Part shown: positions 55,383-63,987 of the stretch, piece after piece
Numbering within the stretch: position 1 is the first letter of the stretch
Layout: each line of letters starts with the position of its first letter
Program-made: the position numbers and the translations under genes
The notes under the pieces: model-generated
Told to the model about the DNA's origin: nothing
What the model saw: only the letters and a program-made list of their open reading frames with translations
The model's database searches: none
From: Bradyrhizobium sp. in8p8
GTDB lineage: Bacteria; Pseudomonadota; Alphaproteobacteria; Rhizobiales; Xanthobacteraceae
Reading direction: 5' to 3'
Assembly: GCF_000426845.1 (NCBI RefSeq)
Contig: NZ_AUGD01000018.1
Span: forward strand, 1 to 64,000
DNA: 64,000 nucleotides

Positions 55383-56381
55383 GTGAGCGAACCACTGTCC
55401 GAGCAGGATGCCCGGGAAACCGGTGTTGTCGACGCCGCAGCACCGCAGGCCGTCGCGGCTGCCCCCGGCATTGACGCCCCCTCGATCGCCCCTGATCACG
55501 AGGCGCCGCCGAAGCCGGATCCGGTCAAGGCGGAAGCCCCGAAGGTGGAGCCGCCTCGGCTCGAGGTGTCGAAGTTCGACGCAAAGGCGGAGGCCCGAAC
55601 CGAGTCCAAGGCTGAAGCCAAGCCCGAGCCGAAGCTAGGCAAGCTCATCGTCATGTCGCCTTCCGACCGCGGCTGGGAGCGCGAGGAGTTCGCCCCGCAT
55701 GTGAAGGCGGACGAGCCGCGCGAAACCGGCAGCAAACGCCGCCTGTCGGCGATGGCCGCGGTGGTGGCTATTGCCGCCGGCGTCGGCGCGATCAGCGGTG
55801 CGCTCGCGACCGCGGGCATGATGCGTTTCGCCGCGCCGGCCCAGGCTCCGGTGCAGGTCGCCGACACAAGCGCGTTGGATGCGTCCGTGGCGCGGATCGA
55901 TGCCGACCTCGCCGCACTGAAGGCCAATGTCGAGCACGGCTCGAAGACCGGCCTCAGCCAGTTCAACCGGACCAACGATCGCCTCGACAAGCTCGAGAAG
56001 GCGCAGGCCGAGCCGCTGGCCAAGATCGCAAAATTGTCGGAGACCCTGGACAAGCTCCGCGCCGCGCCTGCCCAGGCCGCGGCCGCCGCGCCCGCCAGGG
56101 AGACCACCGGCTCGATCGCGCCGACCCAGGTTGCGACCGCCGCAGCTGCTCCGGCTCCGGTAGCTGCCGCGCCCAAGACCGAGGTCGGCCGGTTGCCGAC
56201 GATCGAAGGCTGGAGGCTGCGCAACGCCGGCAATGGCGGTGCGCTGATCGAAGGTCGCGACGGCCTCTACGAGGTCTATCCCGGCGACCCCATCCCCGGC
56301 GTCGGCCGCGTCGATGCGATCCGCCGTCAGGACGGCCGCTGGGTGGTCGTTACCAGCAGGGGCCTGATCGTCGGTCGCTGA
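55383..56381 (+). CDS. Large Ala/Pro-rich single-pass membrane protein
   Basis: 332 residues from a GTG at 55383. A cytoplasmic N-terminal half rich in Ala, Pro, Lys and Glu (PKPDPVKAEAPKVEPPRLEV) precedes one transmembrane helix (MAAVVAIAAGVGAISGALA, about 123-143). The periplasmic part has a coiled coil (DASVARIDADLAALKANVEH to KIAKLSETLDKLRAA), an Ala/Pro linker and a conserved C-terminal domain of about 60 residues (EGWRLRNAGNGGALIEGRDG, YEVYPGDPIPGVGRVDAIRR). The family is familiar from Bradyrhizobium genomes as unknown. A 15-codon frame at 55339 ends at its start codon (TGA overlapping GTGA). A terminator follows. Confidence 0.82.
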   Translation: MSEPLSEQDARETGVVDAAAPQAVAAAPGIDAPSIAPDHEAPPKPDPVKAEAPKVEPPRLEVSKFDAKAEARTESKAEAKPEPKLGKLIVMSPSDRGWEREEFAPHVKADEPRETGSKRRLSAMAAVVAIAAGVGAISGALATAGMMRFAAPAQAPVQVADTSALDASVARIDADLAALKANVEHGSKTGLSQFNRTNDRLDKLEKAQAEPLAKIAKLSETLDKLRAAPAQAAAAAPARETTGSIAPTQVATAAAAPAPVAAAPKTEVGRLPTIEGWRLRNAGNGGALIEGRDGLYEVYPGDPIPGVGRVDAIRRQDGRWVVVTSRGLIVGR

Positions 56382-56405
56382 GCGGCCCAGACACGACTTT
56401 TCGAA

Positions 56406-56437
56406 AGGCGCTTCACCAGGGTGTGAAGCGCCTTTTT
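56406..56437 (+). terminator. Rho-independent terminator
   Basis: AGGCGCTTCAC, a six-base loop (cagggt), GTGAAGCGCCT and a T run (tttttg). The 11-bp stem is perfect. It lies 25 bases after the stop of the Ala/Pro-rich membrane protein and ends its transcript. Confidence 0.9.
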
Positions 56438-56474
56438 GCTTGATCAGGCGTTTCCGGGCGGTGTTAGCTCAGGC

Positions 56475-58025
56475 ATGAGCCGGATATTGCGAATTCTCGT
56501 TGCTGCTGCCGCATTGCTGGGCGGTGGCGTTTCGCTTCCAGCGGCCGAGACCCCGCAATTGACGCGCGGCACCGCGATCACCGACCCCGCTCTGCTGCGT
56601 CAGCTGGATCAGGGCGACACGTTGACGATCTCGCGCCTCTTGTCGCCGGAACGGAATTCGGACGTCCCGCTCTCGACCGAGCTGATGTTCGCGTCGCTGC
56701 CGCAGCTGAGAGACATTCCGCCCGCGATCGATGCGGAATTTGACCGCTACATCGCCTGGTACAAGGCGACTTATCCGGGCGAGACCATCGGTGCCGGCGA
56801 AGGCTTTGACGTCCAGCTGTTCGATCGGGCCAGCCTGAAATCCCGCGACACGCGGTTTGTGCTGGCCGGCATCGTCAATCGCATGGACCGCGCTTTTGTC
56901 TCGGAGGAGTCCTGCGGCGAGATCCGGCTGATCTATCGTCTGGCGCGTTTCGACAGCAGCCCGGAAGGCGGCAAGACCACAACGCGCCTGCCGATGACGT
57001 TGAACCTCGCGATGAAGGCACGCGATCCGCGCCAGACCGATGCGAGCGGCAAACCAATCACCTGCGCCGAGCTCGCGCGGCGCTGGCTCGACAATGGCGA
57101 CTGGCAAGGCTTGATCGGCAGTCGCGCCCCGCCTTACGACGCCATGCTCGACCGCATCGAGACCAACATCCAGATCTCGGTCGCGCCGAAATCGGCCCTG
57201 CACGATTTCCGCTCCGACTATCTGCTCAAGGTGTTCAAGTACGACGGCGCCACGAAGACGTTCTGGGAATCGACGCTGGAGAACCAGATCGACCGCGACC
57301 GCATTCTTGCCGACGATGCGCTCCGGCGTGAGTTCAAGGATTGGCTGCTCGCGCCCGATCATCTGCGCGAATTCGATCGCGGCACGGTGATGATCCCGGA
57401 GAAGTTCCTGGCCAAGGGCGCGGTGGTGCCGACCCCCGCCGGCCTCGATGCCTCAGCGTTGCAGCCGGAGTTCGGAATGATGCAGGGGGAAGGAAACCGG
57501 GAAGCTAAAGGCGATCCCGTCTTTACCGACAATGACGTGGTCAGCGCACTGAAGCAGGTGGCGGCACGCGGCGTCGACATGCAGAACGTCCGCTCGGTCG
57601 CAGGCTTCCAGCGCCGCCTCAATGACGTCACCTGCGCCGGCTGCCACCAGACCCGCGGCATCGGCGGCTTCCATTTCCCGGGCGTCGACTGGCTCGCCGA
57701 CAAGCCGTCGCATTCCACGATCGTCCCGGCCTCGCCGCATTTCTTCGGCGACCAGCTCCGCCGGCGCGACATCCTGGCCGCCTTTGCCGCAGGGAAACGC
57801 CCTGATTTTTCACGCGGATTCGCCAGTAGGCCACAGACCCGCGGCAGCCGCGAGCTTGCCGGCACCCAATATCAGGACGGCTGGGGCGCGCATTGTTCCC
57901 TCCAAAATCAGGGACCGGGAGCGCCGGACAAGAGTTTTACGTCGTGGAGCTGTGCTAAAGGTCTCACCTGTCAGGCTGCCTCGGCCTCCGGCCGTATCGG
58001 CATGTGCTTCATCAAGACGCGCTAA
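56475..58025 (+). CDS. Secreted protein with a CxxCH haem-type motif, family unknown
   Basis: 516 residues from ATG 56475; the open frame extends upstream into the terminator. A signal peptide is clear (ILRILVAAAALLGGG, cleavage near LPAAETPQ). The body (AFVSEESCGEIRLIYRLARF, RLPMTLNLAMKARDP) is unfamiliar. Near residue 387 the segment VTCAGCHQTRGIGGFHFPG has a Cys-x-x-Cys-His motif, the c-type haem attachment site, with few other haem-domain features. It has several more cysteines near the C-terminus (CSLQN, CAKGLTCQ, MCFIKTR), possibly disulphide pairs. It might be a mono-haem protein or use the motif for metal binding. Confidence 0.75.
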   Translation: MSRILRILVAAAALLGGGVSLPAAETPQLTRGTAITDPALLRQLDQGDTLTISRLLSPERNSDVPLSTELMFASLPQLRDIPPAIDAEFDRYIAWYKATYPGETIGAGEGFDVQLFDRASLKSRDTRFVLAGIVNRMDRAFVSEESCGEIRLIYRLARFDSSPEGGKTTTRLPMTLNLAMKARDPRQTDASGKPITCAELARRWLDNGDWQGLIGSRAPPYDAMLDRIETNIQISVAPKSALHDFRSDYLLKVFKYDGATKTFWESTLENQIDRDRILADDALRREFKDWLLAPDHLREFDRGTVMIPEKFLAKGAVVPTPAGLDASALQPEFGMMQGEGNREAKGDPVFTDNDVVSALKQVAARGVDMQNVRSVAGFQRRLNDVTCAGCHQTRGIGGFHFPGVDWLADKPSHSTIVPASPHFFGDQLRRRDILAAFAAGKRPDFSRGFASRPQTRGSRELAGTQYQDGWGAHCSLQNQGPGAPDKSFTSWSCAKGLTCQAASASGRIGMCFIKTR

Positions 58026-58048
58026 ACCTCAAGCGATTTGGATGATCC

Positions 58049-58210
58049 ATGAATACCAGCGAGGCCAATAAGGAGCGTAATCGCAAGATCGCGCGCAATG
58101 AGGAAGCCAAGCAGGTCATCGGCAGCGCGCGCGTCAGCATCTGGGCGATCGCGATGGCCGCCATCGTATGCGGGATCTTGTTTGCGCTGGGCTGGCTCGC
58201 ATTGCGCTAG
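58049..58210 (+). CDS. Small 53-residue single-pass membrane protein
   Basis: ATG 58049 to TAG 58208-58210. The first half is charged (MNTSEANKERNRKIARNEEA), followed by KQVIGSARVSIW and a hydrophobic helix of about 20 residues (AIAMAAIVCGILFALGWLAL) ending in Arg. The layout, basic N-terminus then one helix, fits an inner membrane anchored small protein. It is 23 bases downstream of the CxxCH protein gene and may be in the same transcript. Function unknown. Confidence 0.6.
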   Translation: MNTSEANKERNRKIARNEEAKQVIGSARVSIWAIAMAAIVCGILFALGWLALR

Positions 58211-58219
58211 CGGTGCACT

Positions 58220-58867
58220 TCACCTCGCGTAATTCGTCATCCGCTTTCCCGGCAGCAGCTCATAGGCCGGCTTCCAGCCGGACAGCGCCGCCATGCGGCC
58301 GAGCCAGGCATGGATGGCCGGATGGCTCACCGCGAAATCGAAGCCGTGCTCGTCGCTCGGATAGTGCAGATAGGCCATCATCGAGATGTCGGCGATTGTC
58401 GGCCGTGGTCCGATCGCGAAAGCATTGTGCTGGAGATGGCCGTCGAGAATGCCGAGGAAATCCTCCAGCCGCCGGCGGAAATGTTTCAGCACCTGCGGGT
58501 CGTTCTTCTCGGTGAACGCGCGCATGAAGCGGTAGGTCGCCATGTAGCCGGTGAGCTTGTGGTTGTCCCAGAACAGCCACCGCAGCAGCTCGAACTTCTC
58601 GTTCTCCGTCTCGGCGCCGAAACGCCCGTACTGTTCGGCGAGCTTGAGCAGAAGAGGCGCGGTCTGGGTCATCTTCACCCCGTCGACCTCGAGCACCGGG
58701 ATCTCGCCCATCTCGTTCACGGCTTTGCGCCATTCCGCACTACGCGTGACGCCGCCGGCAAAATCAGTCCACAGCGGCTCGAATGTCTCGCCGCACATCG
58801 TCAGCATCAGCGCCAGCTTGTAGCTGTTGCCTGACTCGGGGAAATAGTGGAGGCGGTAGCTGGGCAT
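58220..58867 (-). CDS. Glutathione S-transferase family protein
   Basis: 215 residues from ATG 58867. Thioredoxin-fold N-terminal domain: RLHYFPESGNSYKLALMLTM with an early Tyr/Ser region, then PLWTDFAGGVTRSAEWRKAV, the cis-Pro segment EIPVLEVDGVKMTQTAPLLL (Pro-Val with Glu/Thr contacts to glutathione). The C-terminal helical domain (ENEKFELLRWLFWDNHKLTG, PTIADISMMAYLHYP) contains the usual Asp of the N-capping box. Conjugates or reduces electrophiles with glutathione. It is divergent from a TetR gene, with an operator between them, so the pair is probably an inducible detoxification unit. Confidence 0.88.
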   Translation of the reverse strand: MPSYRLHYFPESGNSYKLALMLTMCGETFEPLWTDFAGGVTRSAEWRKAVNEMGEIPVLEVDGVKMTQTAPLLLKLAEQYGRFGAETENEKFELLRWLFWDNHKLTGYMATYRFMRAFTEKNDPQVLKHFRRRLEDFLGILDGHLQHNAFAIGPRPTIADISMMAYLHYPSDEHGFDFAVSHPAIHAWLGRMAALSGWKPAYELLPGKRMTNYAR

Positions 58868-58922
58868 TGAACGCTCCTTGCCTTCGGCGGCCTGGACGAC
58901 GATATTACATATGATCCGCATA

Positions 58923-58940
58923 ACAGAACATTTGTTCTGT
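58923..58940. promoter_or_regulatory. Palindromic operator of the GST/TetR divergon
   Basis: ACAGAACA-tt-TGTTCTGT, an exact eight-base inverted repeat. It lies between the divergent GST start (58867) and the TetR start (58958), 55 and 17 bases away. This is the expected position and length of a TetR-family binding site. Confidence 0.7.
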
Positions 58941-58957
58941 CGTTGGTCAAGAGCTGG

Positions 58958-59566
58958 ATGCTGGACCGGATGAGCAGGGATTCAAAGACGGAGTCGGGCG
59001 AGCGCGAGCGGTCCCTGATGCAGGCGACGCTGCGCATCATCGGGCGACATGGGCTGGACGGCGTGACCCACCGGGCGGTCGCGGCCGAAGCCGGGGTTTC
59101 ACTCGGTGCGGTCACGCATCATTTCGGACCCCGTGATGCGCTGGTAGAGGCGGCGCTGCAGTTCGCTCTGGCGCGCGAGGTCGGCCGGCTGCGTGCGTTG
59201 GCCCTCGGCCTTCAGGATAAGGCATTCGAGGTCGAGGCCTGGATCGATGCGCTGGTCGACTTCTATGTCCGGGAACTCGGCACAGAAGCCGAGACGCATA
59301 TCGCCTGCTATGAGGCTTTCCTGGCTGCCGCGAGGCAACCCTGCTATCGGCCCGTGGTCGCCGAGTGGTTTGACACGTGGCGGCAGAGTGCGGAGCTTGC
59401 GCTGAAGGCCGCGAAGTCGCCAAACCCACGCCCTCACGCCGAGTTGTTCGTCTCGGCGTTGATCGGCTTGCTGTTTCGTCAACTCGCCACGCCCAGGGCC
59501 GGCTTCCGCCGTGAGGCGAAGGCGGAGCTGTTGGAGCTGGTGGGCGGCTTGATCGCGCGGAAGTAA
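58958..59566 (+). CDS. TetR-family repressor
   Basis: About 202 residues from ATG 58958 (the ATG at 58970 is possible; a TTG at 58943 would crowd the operator). The N-terminal helix-turn-helix is typical: ERERSLMQATLRIIGRHGLD, then VTHRAVAAEAGVSLGAVTHH and FGPRDALVEAAL. The C-terminal ligand domain is helical and variable (ALVDFYVRELGTEAETHIAC). It is divergent from the GST gene and probably represses it and itself through the palindrome at 58923-58940. Confidence 0.9.
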   Translation: MLDRMSRDSKTESGERERSLMQATLRIIGRHGLDGVTHRAVAAEAGVSLGAVTHHFGPRDALVEAALQFALAREVGRLRALALGLQDKAFEVEAWIDALVDFYVRELGTEAETHIACYEAFLAAARQPCYRPVVAEWFDTWRQSAELALKAAKSPNPRPHAELFVSALIGLLFRQLATPRAGFRREAKAELLELVGGLIARK

Positions 59567-59581
59567 CGCCCGCGCGCCGGC

Positions 59582-60787
59582 CTATCCCACCGCTCCGTTC
59601 GACCGAAGCTGCCTGATCGCCGCCTCGTCGTATCCCGCAGCGCGCAAGATCTCGTCACTGTGCTCGCCGACAGCGGGCGGCTTGCGCGGCTGCACCTTCT
59701 TCGCGCCATCGATCCAGATCGGGCTGTTGATGGTGAGCATGGTGTCATTCTCGAACGGCACCAGCACCTCGTTGTCGAGCATCTGCTTGTCGTTGGGGAT
59801 GTCGTCCAGAATGGCGACGACCCCGAACACCAGGCCACTACCATCGAGGATTTTTCGCCATTCGGCGAGATCTTTCGTAGCGAAGGTTTCGTCCAGGATC
59901 TTGATCAGCTCGACCGAGCGGGCGTGACGGTCGGCCTTGGTGACGAAACGGGGATCATTGATCAGATCCTCGCGCCCCAGGCATTTGGCCAGCGTCGGAA
60001 ACTGCTTCTCCTCGTTCAGCAGCGACAGGATCAGCCAGCGGCCGTCCTTGCACTGGTAGTGATTGGCGACCGCGTTCAGCGCGCGTTCGCGCGGGCGCCG
60101 CTCGCCGAACTTGGCGCCGCACAGCTTTGCCTGCGCCAGCACGCTCGCCGCCCACACCCCGTTCGCCATCAGATTGGAGGCGACATGCGAGCCCTTGCCG
60201 GTCTTCTCGCGCTGATAGAGCGCGGTGACGATGGCGCCGTAGAACGCCATGGCGCAGGGGTGGTCGCCCATGCCGGCGACCGAGCGCGCCGGCGTCGTGT
60301 CGGTGTCGGCACGGACGAGGTCCATCAGGCCGGAGCGCGCCCAATAGGCGTTGCTGTCGAAGCCGGGCTTGTTGGCTTCCTCGCCCTTTTCGCCATAGCC
60401 GGTGAAGGAGGCGTAGATCAGCCGGTCGTTGAGATGGGCGAGGTGGTCATAGGTGATGCCGAGCTTGGCGCGCACGGGCGGCGGCATGTTGGTGATGAAG
60501 ACGTCGGCCTCTTCCACCAGCTTGTACAGCACGGCCTGCGCTTCAGGCTTGGATAGATCGAGCGCGATGCTCTTCTTGTTGCGGGCCTCCAGCAGCCAGG
60601 CGAAATTATGCTCGCCGGTGGGATAGCCGGGCAGGTTCGGCAGGTTGCGGTAGGGGTCGCCGGCGCCGGGCGGCTCGATCTTGATGACGTCGGCACCGAA
60701 ATCCGACAGCACGGTCGCGGCCGCCGGCGCTGCTATGAAGCTCGCGCAGTCCAGAACCTTCAGCCCCGCAAAAATGCCCTTGTCCAT
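59582..60787 (-). CDS. CaiB/BaiF (class III) CoA-transferase
   Basis: 401 residues. FAGLKVLDCASFIAAPAAAT and LSDFGADVIKIEPPGAGDPY are the N-terminal nucleotide/CoA-loop; LLEARNKKSIALDLSKPEAQ and VFITNMPPPVRAKLGI follow, all standard for class III transferases. The catalytic Asp sits in NKPGFDSNAYWARSGLM (Asp144). It moves CoA between acyl acids. The substrate is not readable (formate/oxalate, carnitine or aromatic acids are all known). It is single, 15 bases from the convergent TetR gene and 115 bases after putA, on the same strand as putA. Confidence 0.92.
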   Translation of the reverse strand: MDKGIFAGLKVLDCASFIAAPAAATVLSDFGADVIKIEPPGAGDPYRNLPNLPGYPTGEHNFAWLLEARNKKSIALDLSKPEAQAVLYKLVEEADVFITNMPPPVRAKLGITYDHLAHLNDRLIYASFTGYGEKGEEANKPGFDSNAYWARSGLMDLVRADTDTTPARSVAGMGDHPCAMAFYGAIVTALYQREKTGKGSHVASNLMANGVWAASVLAQAKLCGAKFGERRPRERALNAVANHYQCKDGRWLILSLLNEEKQFPTLAKCLGREDLINDPRFVTKADRHARSVELIKILDETFATKDLAEWRKILDGSGLVFGVVAILDDIPNDKQMLDNEVLVPFENDTMLTINSPIWIDGAKKVQPRKPPAVGEHSDEILRAAGYDEAAIRQLRSNGAVG

Positions 60788-60902
60788 CGCGGCGTTGCTC
60801 CCTCGCTCTTGTCGTTTCCCGCGCGCTGGAATAGGCGCGGGTGAGTGATGGAAGCATTAGACCGATGTTTCCGCGGGATGCAACGGCGCCCGGCGCAGGG
60901 CC

Positions 60903-63902
60903 TCACTCCTCTCCCGCAAGCAACGCGGCATTGCCGCCGGCCGCCGCGGTATTGATGGTTACGGTCTGCTCGGTGGCAAAGCGTGCGAGGTAATGCGGGC
61001 CTCCCGCCTTCGGGCCGGTTCCGGACAGGCCGTGGCCCCCGAACGGCTGCACGCCGACCACCGCGCCGATCATGTTGCGGTTGACGTAGACGTTGCCGAC
61101 CTGGACGCGGTCGATGATGCCCTCGATCGTGTCGTCGATGCGCGAATGGATGCCGAGCGTGAGCCCGTAGCCGGTGCGCTCGACCGCCTGCAAGGCACGG
61201 TCGAGGTTCTCGGCGCGATAGCGGACGACATGCAGGATCGGGCCGAAGACCTCCTCGGTGAGTTGGCCGGCGTCCTCCAGCTCGAAAATGTGCGGCGCGA
61301 CGAAGCAGCCGTCCGGTGCCTCGCCTGCGAAGTGCAGCCGCGCCTCGCGCTTCATCCGCGCGATGTGCGCATCGAGGCGCTGCTTGGCGTCCTCGTCGAT
61401 CACCGGGCCGACATGGGTTGCGACGTCGGAGGGATCGCCGATCTTCAACTCGCGCGCGGCGCCCGCGATCATCTCGATCATGCGATCGGCGACATCCTCC
61501 TGCACGAACAGGAGCCGCAGCGCCGAGCAGCGCTGGCCGGCGGAGCGGAAGGCGGACGTCACGACGTCGTCGGCGACCTGCTCCGGCAGTGCGGTCGCAT
61601 CCGCGATCATGGCGTTGATGCCGCCGGTCTCGGCGATTAGCGGAACGATCGGCCCGTTCTTCGCGGCGAGCGTCCGGTTGATGCTGCGGGCCACCTCGGT
61701 CGAGCCGGTGAAGACGACACCGGCGACCTCGGGGTGTGCGGTGAGCAGGCCTCCGATGCGGCCGTCACCGGGGACGAGATGCAGTGCGCTCTCGGGAATG
61801 CCGGCCTCGTGCAGCAGCGCCACCGCCTCGCGCGCGATGCGCGGCGTCTGCTCGGCCGGTTTTGCCACGACGCTGTTGCCGGCCATCAGCGCCGCGCTGA
61901 CCTGCCCCAGGAAAATCGCCAGCGGAAAATTCCACGGCGAGATTGCAACGAACACGCCGCGCCCACGCATTGCGAGCGTGTTGCTCTCGCCGGTCGGACC
62001 CGGCATGGCGATTTCGCCGCCGAACAGCTTGCGGCCCTGCGCAGCATAATAGCGGCAGAAGTCCACGGTTTCGCGCAGTTCCGAGAGCGCATCGTCGAGC
62101 GTCTTGCCGCCCTCGCATTGGAGCAACGCGATGAAATGACCGCCACGGCTTTCCAGCAGATGCGCGGCCCGCTGCAGCGCCGCCGCACGCGCGGCTGCCG
62201 GGGTTCGGCTCCAGGCGGCAAAGCCGGCGCGCGCTGCGGCCACCGCCGCATTGGCCTGGTCCGGCGTTGCGTCCACGACGGGCTCGAGGTCGGCGACCTC
62301 GGCCTTCACATCGGCCAGCAGCCGATCGAGGGCGGCGCGCTCACCAAATTCGACACCGCGCGAATTGCGCCGCTCCGGCGCGAAGAGATCGCCGGGCAGC
62401 GGAATCTTGGGATGGGCCGCCGCCTGCGGCCGGCCGATCGCGTCCGCCGGGCGCTGCAGCAGCACCGAGACCGGGACGCGATAATCGGCGGCCTGGGCCA
62501 CAAAGGACGAGTTCGCGCCATTTTCCAGGAGACGCCGCACGAGATAAGCGAGCAGATCGCGATGGCTACCGACAGGCGCATAGGTGCGGTAGGCGATGTC
62601 AGGATAATCTGTTGCCAGTTGCTCGTAGAGGGCTTCGCCCATGCCGTGCAGGCGTTGGAACTCGAAGCCGCCGCTGCCCGCGGCGAGCTCGAGCACGGTC
62701 GCAACCGTCAGCGCGTTGTGGGTGGCGAATTGCGGGAAGATGCGCGGCCGCAGGGCCAGCAGCTTCGTCGCGCAGGCGACGTAGTTGAGATCGGTCATCG
62801 CCTTGCGCGTGAACACGGGATAGCCGTCGAGCCCGCGCTCCTGCGCGCGCTTGATCTCGGTGTCCCAATAGGCGCCCTTGACGAGCCGCACCATCAGCTT
62901 GCGGTCATGCGCGCGCGCGAGTTCGTCGACATAGTCGATCACCGCACCGGCGCGTTTCTGATAGGCTTGGATGGCGAGGCCAAATCCGTCCCAGCCGGCG
63001 AGCGACGGATCGGCGAGCGTCACCGCGATCACGTCGAGCGACAGCTCCAGCCGGTCGGCCTCCTCGGCATCGACGGTGAAGTTGAGGTCGTGCGCCTTGG
63101 CCCGCCGGGCGAGGTCCAGCAGCAGGGGCACCAGCTCGATCATCACGCGGTTCCGGCTGATCGCCTCGAAGCGCGGATGCAACGCCGAGAGCTTGACCGA
63201 GATGCCGGGCCGGTCGGGCAGGGGATGGTTGCCGGCGGCCTTGCCGATCGTGTCGATCGCGCTGGCGTAGGCATCGAAATAGCGCGTTGCGTCGGCAGCC
63301 GTGCGCGCGCCTTCGCCGAGCATGTCGAAGGAATAGCGCGGCTTCTGCCCGGAGCGCGGACGGCCCCGCTCCAGCGCCTGCTCGATGGTCTCGCCGAGCA
63401 CGAAATGATTCCCCATCAGCCGCATCGCCTGCCGCGTGGCGGTGCGCACCGCGGGCGCACCGAGCCGCTTGACGAGGCGGCCGATGGTGCCGTCGGGCGT
63501 CTCGCCCGGCTGGATCACCCGCGCCGACAGTCCGAGCGCCCAGGCCGAGGCGTTGACCAGGAACGCCGTGGACTTGGTTTCGTGATGGATGAAATCGCCC
63601 TCGCCGAGCTTGTCCTCGATGAACTGGTCCGCGGTCTGCGCATCCGGCACGCGCAGCAGCGCTTCCGCCAGCACCATCAGCGCAAGCCCCTCCTTGGTCG
63701 AGAGCGCGAACTCCCGCAGCATGTCCTCCACCCCGCCGAGCCGATCGTCGCGCTTGCGGATCGCCTCGATCAGCCGCGTCGCGGTGCGGTCGATCCGCGC
63801 CTCCAGCGCGGGGGCTGGCTGCGAGGCCGGCAGGAGCTTTGCTGCGATCTCGGCGTCATCGGGGGCGTAGGGAGCGGAGAAGGGCGGGGGGGTATTCGGC
63901 AT
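60903..63902 (-). CDS. putA: Bifunctional proline dehydrogenase / P5C dehydrogenase
   Basis: 999 residues, the length of the minimal PutA described from Bradyrhizobium, lacking the N-terminal ribbon-helix-helix DNA-binding domain of enteric PutA. Proline dehydrogenase domain (about 80-480): VKLSALHPRFEAISRNRVMI, FTVDAEEADRLELSLDVIAV, VRLVKGAYWDTEIKRAQERG, FATHNALTVATVLELA and the FAD-barrel. Aldehyde dehydrogenase domain (about 510-990): ISPWNFPLAIFLGQVSAALM, GSTEVARSINRTLAAKNGPI, ETGGINAMI and the catalytic Cys in SAGQRCSALRLL. It oxidises proline to glutamate with P5C as channelled intermediate. No DNA-binding domain means regulation must come from another protein, for example a Lrp-type PutR. 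Confidence 0.97.
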   Translation of the reverse strand: MPNTPPPFSAPYAPDDAEIAAKLLPASQPAPALEARIDRTATRLIEAIRKRDDRLGGVEDMLREFALSTKEGLALMVLAEALLRVPDAQTADQFIEDKLGEGDFIHHETKSTAFLVNASAWALGLSARVIQPGETPDGTIGRLVKRLGAPAVRTATRQAMRLMGNHFVLGETIEQALERGRPRSGQKPRYSFDMLGEGARTAADATRYFDAYASAIDTIGKAAGNHPLPDRPGISVKLSALHPRFEAISRNRVMIELVPLLLDLARRAKAHDLNFTVDAEEADRLELSLDVIAVTLADPSLAGWDGFGLAIQAYQKRAGAVIDYVDELARAHDRKLMVRLVKGAYWDTEIKRAQERGLDGYPVFTRKAMTDLNYVACATKLLALRPRIFPQFATHNALTVATVLELAAGSGGFEFQRLHGMGEALYEQLATDYPDIAYRTYAPVGSHRDLLAYLVRRLLENGANSSFVAQAADYRVPVSVLLQRPADAIGRPQAAAHPKIPLPGDLFAPERRNSRGVEFGERAALDRLLADVKAEVADLEPVVDATPDQANAAVAAARAGFAAWSRTPAAARAAALQRAAHLLESRGGHFIALLQCEGGKTLDDALSELRETVDFCRYYAAQGRKLFGGEIAMPGPTGESNTLAMRGRGVFVAISPWNFPLAIFLGQVSAALMAGNSVVAKPAEQTPRIAREAVALLHEAGIPESALHLVPGDGRIGGLLTAHPEVAGVVFTGSTEVARSINRTLAAKNGPIVPLIAETGGINAMIADATALPEQVADDVVTSAFRSAGQRCSALRLLFVQEDVADRMIEMIAGAARELKIGDPSDVATHVGPVIDEDAKQRLDAHIARMKREARLHFAGEAPDGCFVAPHIFELEDAGQLTEEVFGPILHVVRYRAENLDRALQAVERTGYGLTLGIHSRIDDTIEGIIDRVQVGNVYVNRNMIGAVVGVQPFGGHGLSGTGPKAGGPHYLARFATEQTVTINTAAAGGNAALLAGEE

Positions 63903-63958
63903 GACGTGTCCCGTGGCTGCAATCCAGGATAAGACGCCCGCTCCCGTAGTTCGATAGA

Positions 63959-63987
63959 CAATTTTGAGGTATTGCCTTAGAAAATTG
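63959..63987. promoter_or_regulatory. Inverted repeat upstream of putA, candidate Lrp/PutR-type site
   Basis: CAATTTT (63959-63965) and AAAATTG (63981-63987) are exact inverted arms with a 15-base AT-leaning spacer, about 60 bases upstream of the putA ATG. Lrp-family regulators of proline catabolism bind AT-rich dyads with similar spacing. The regulator gene is not in the window, so the assignment is tentative. Confidence 0.4.
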
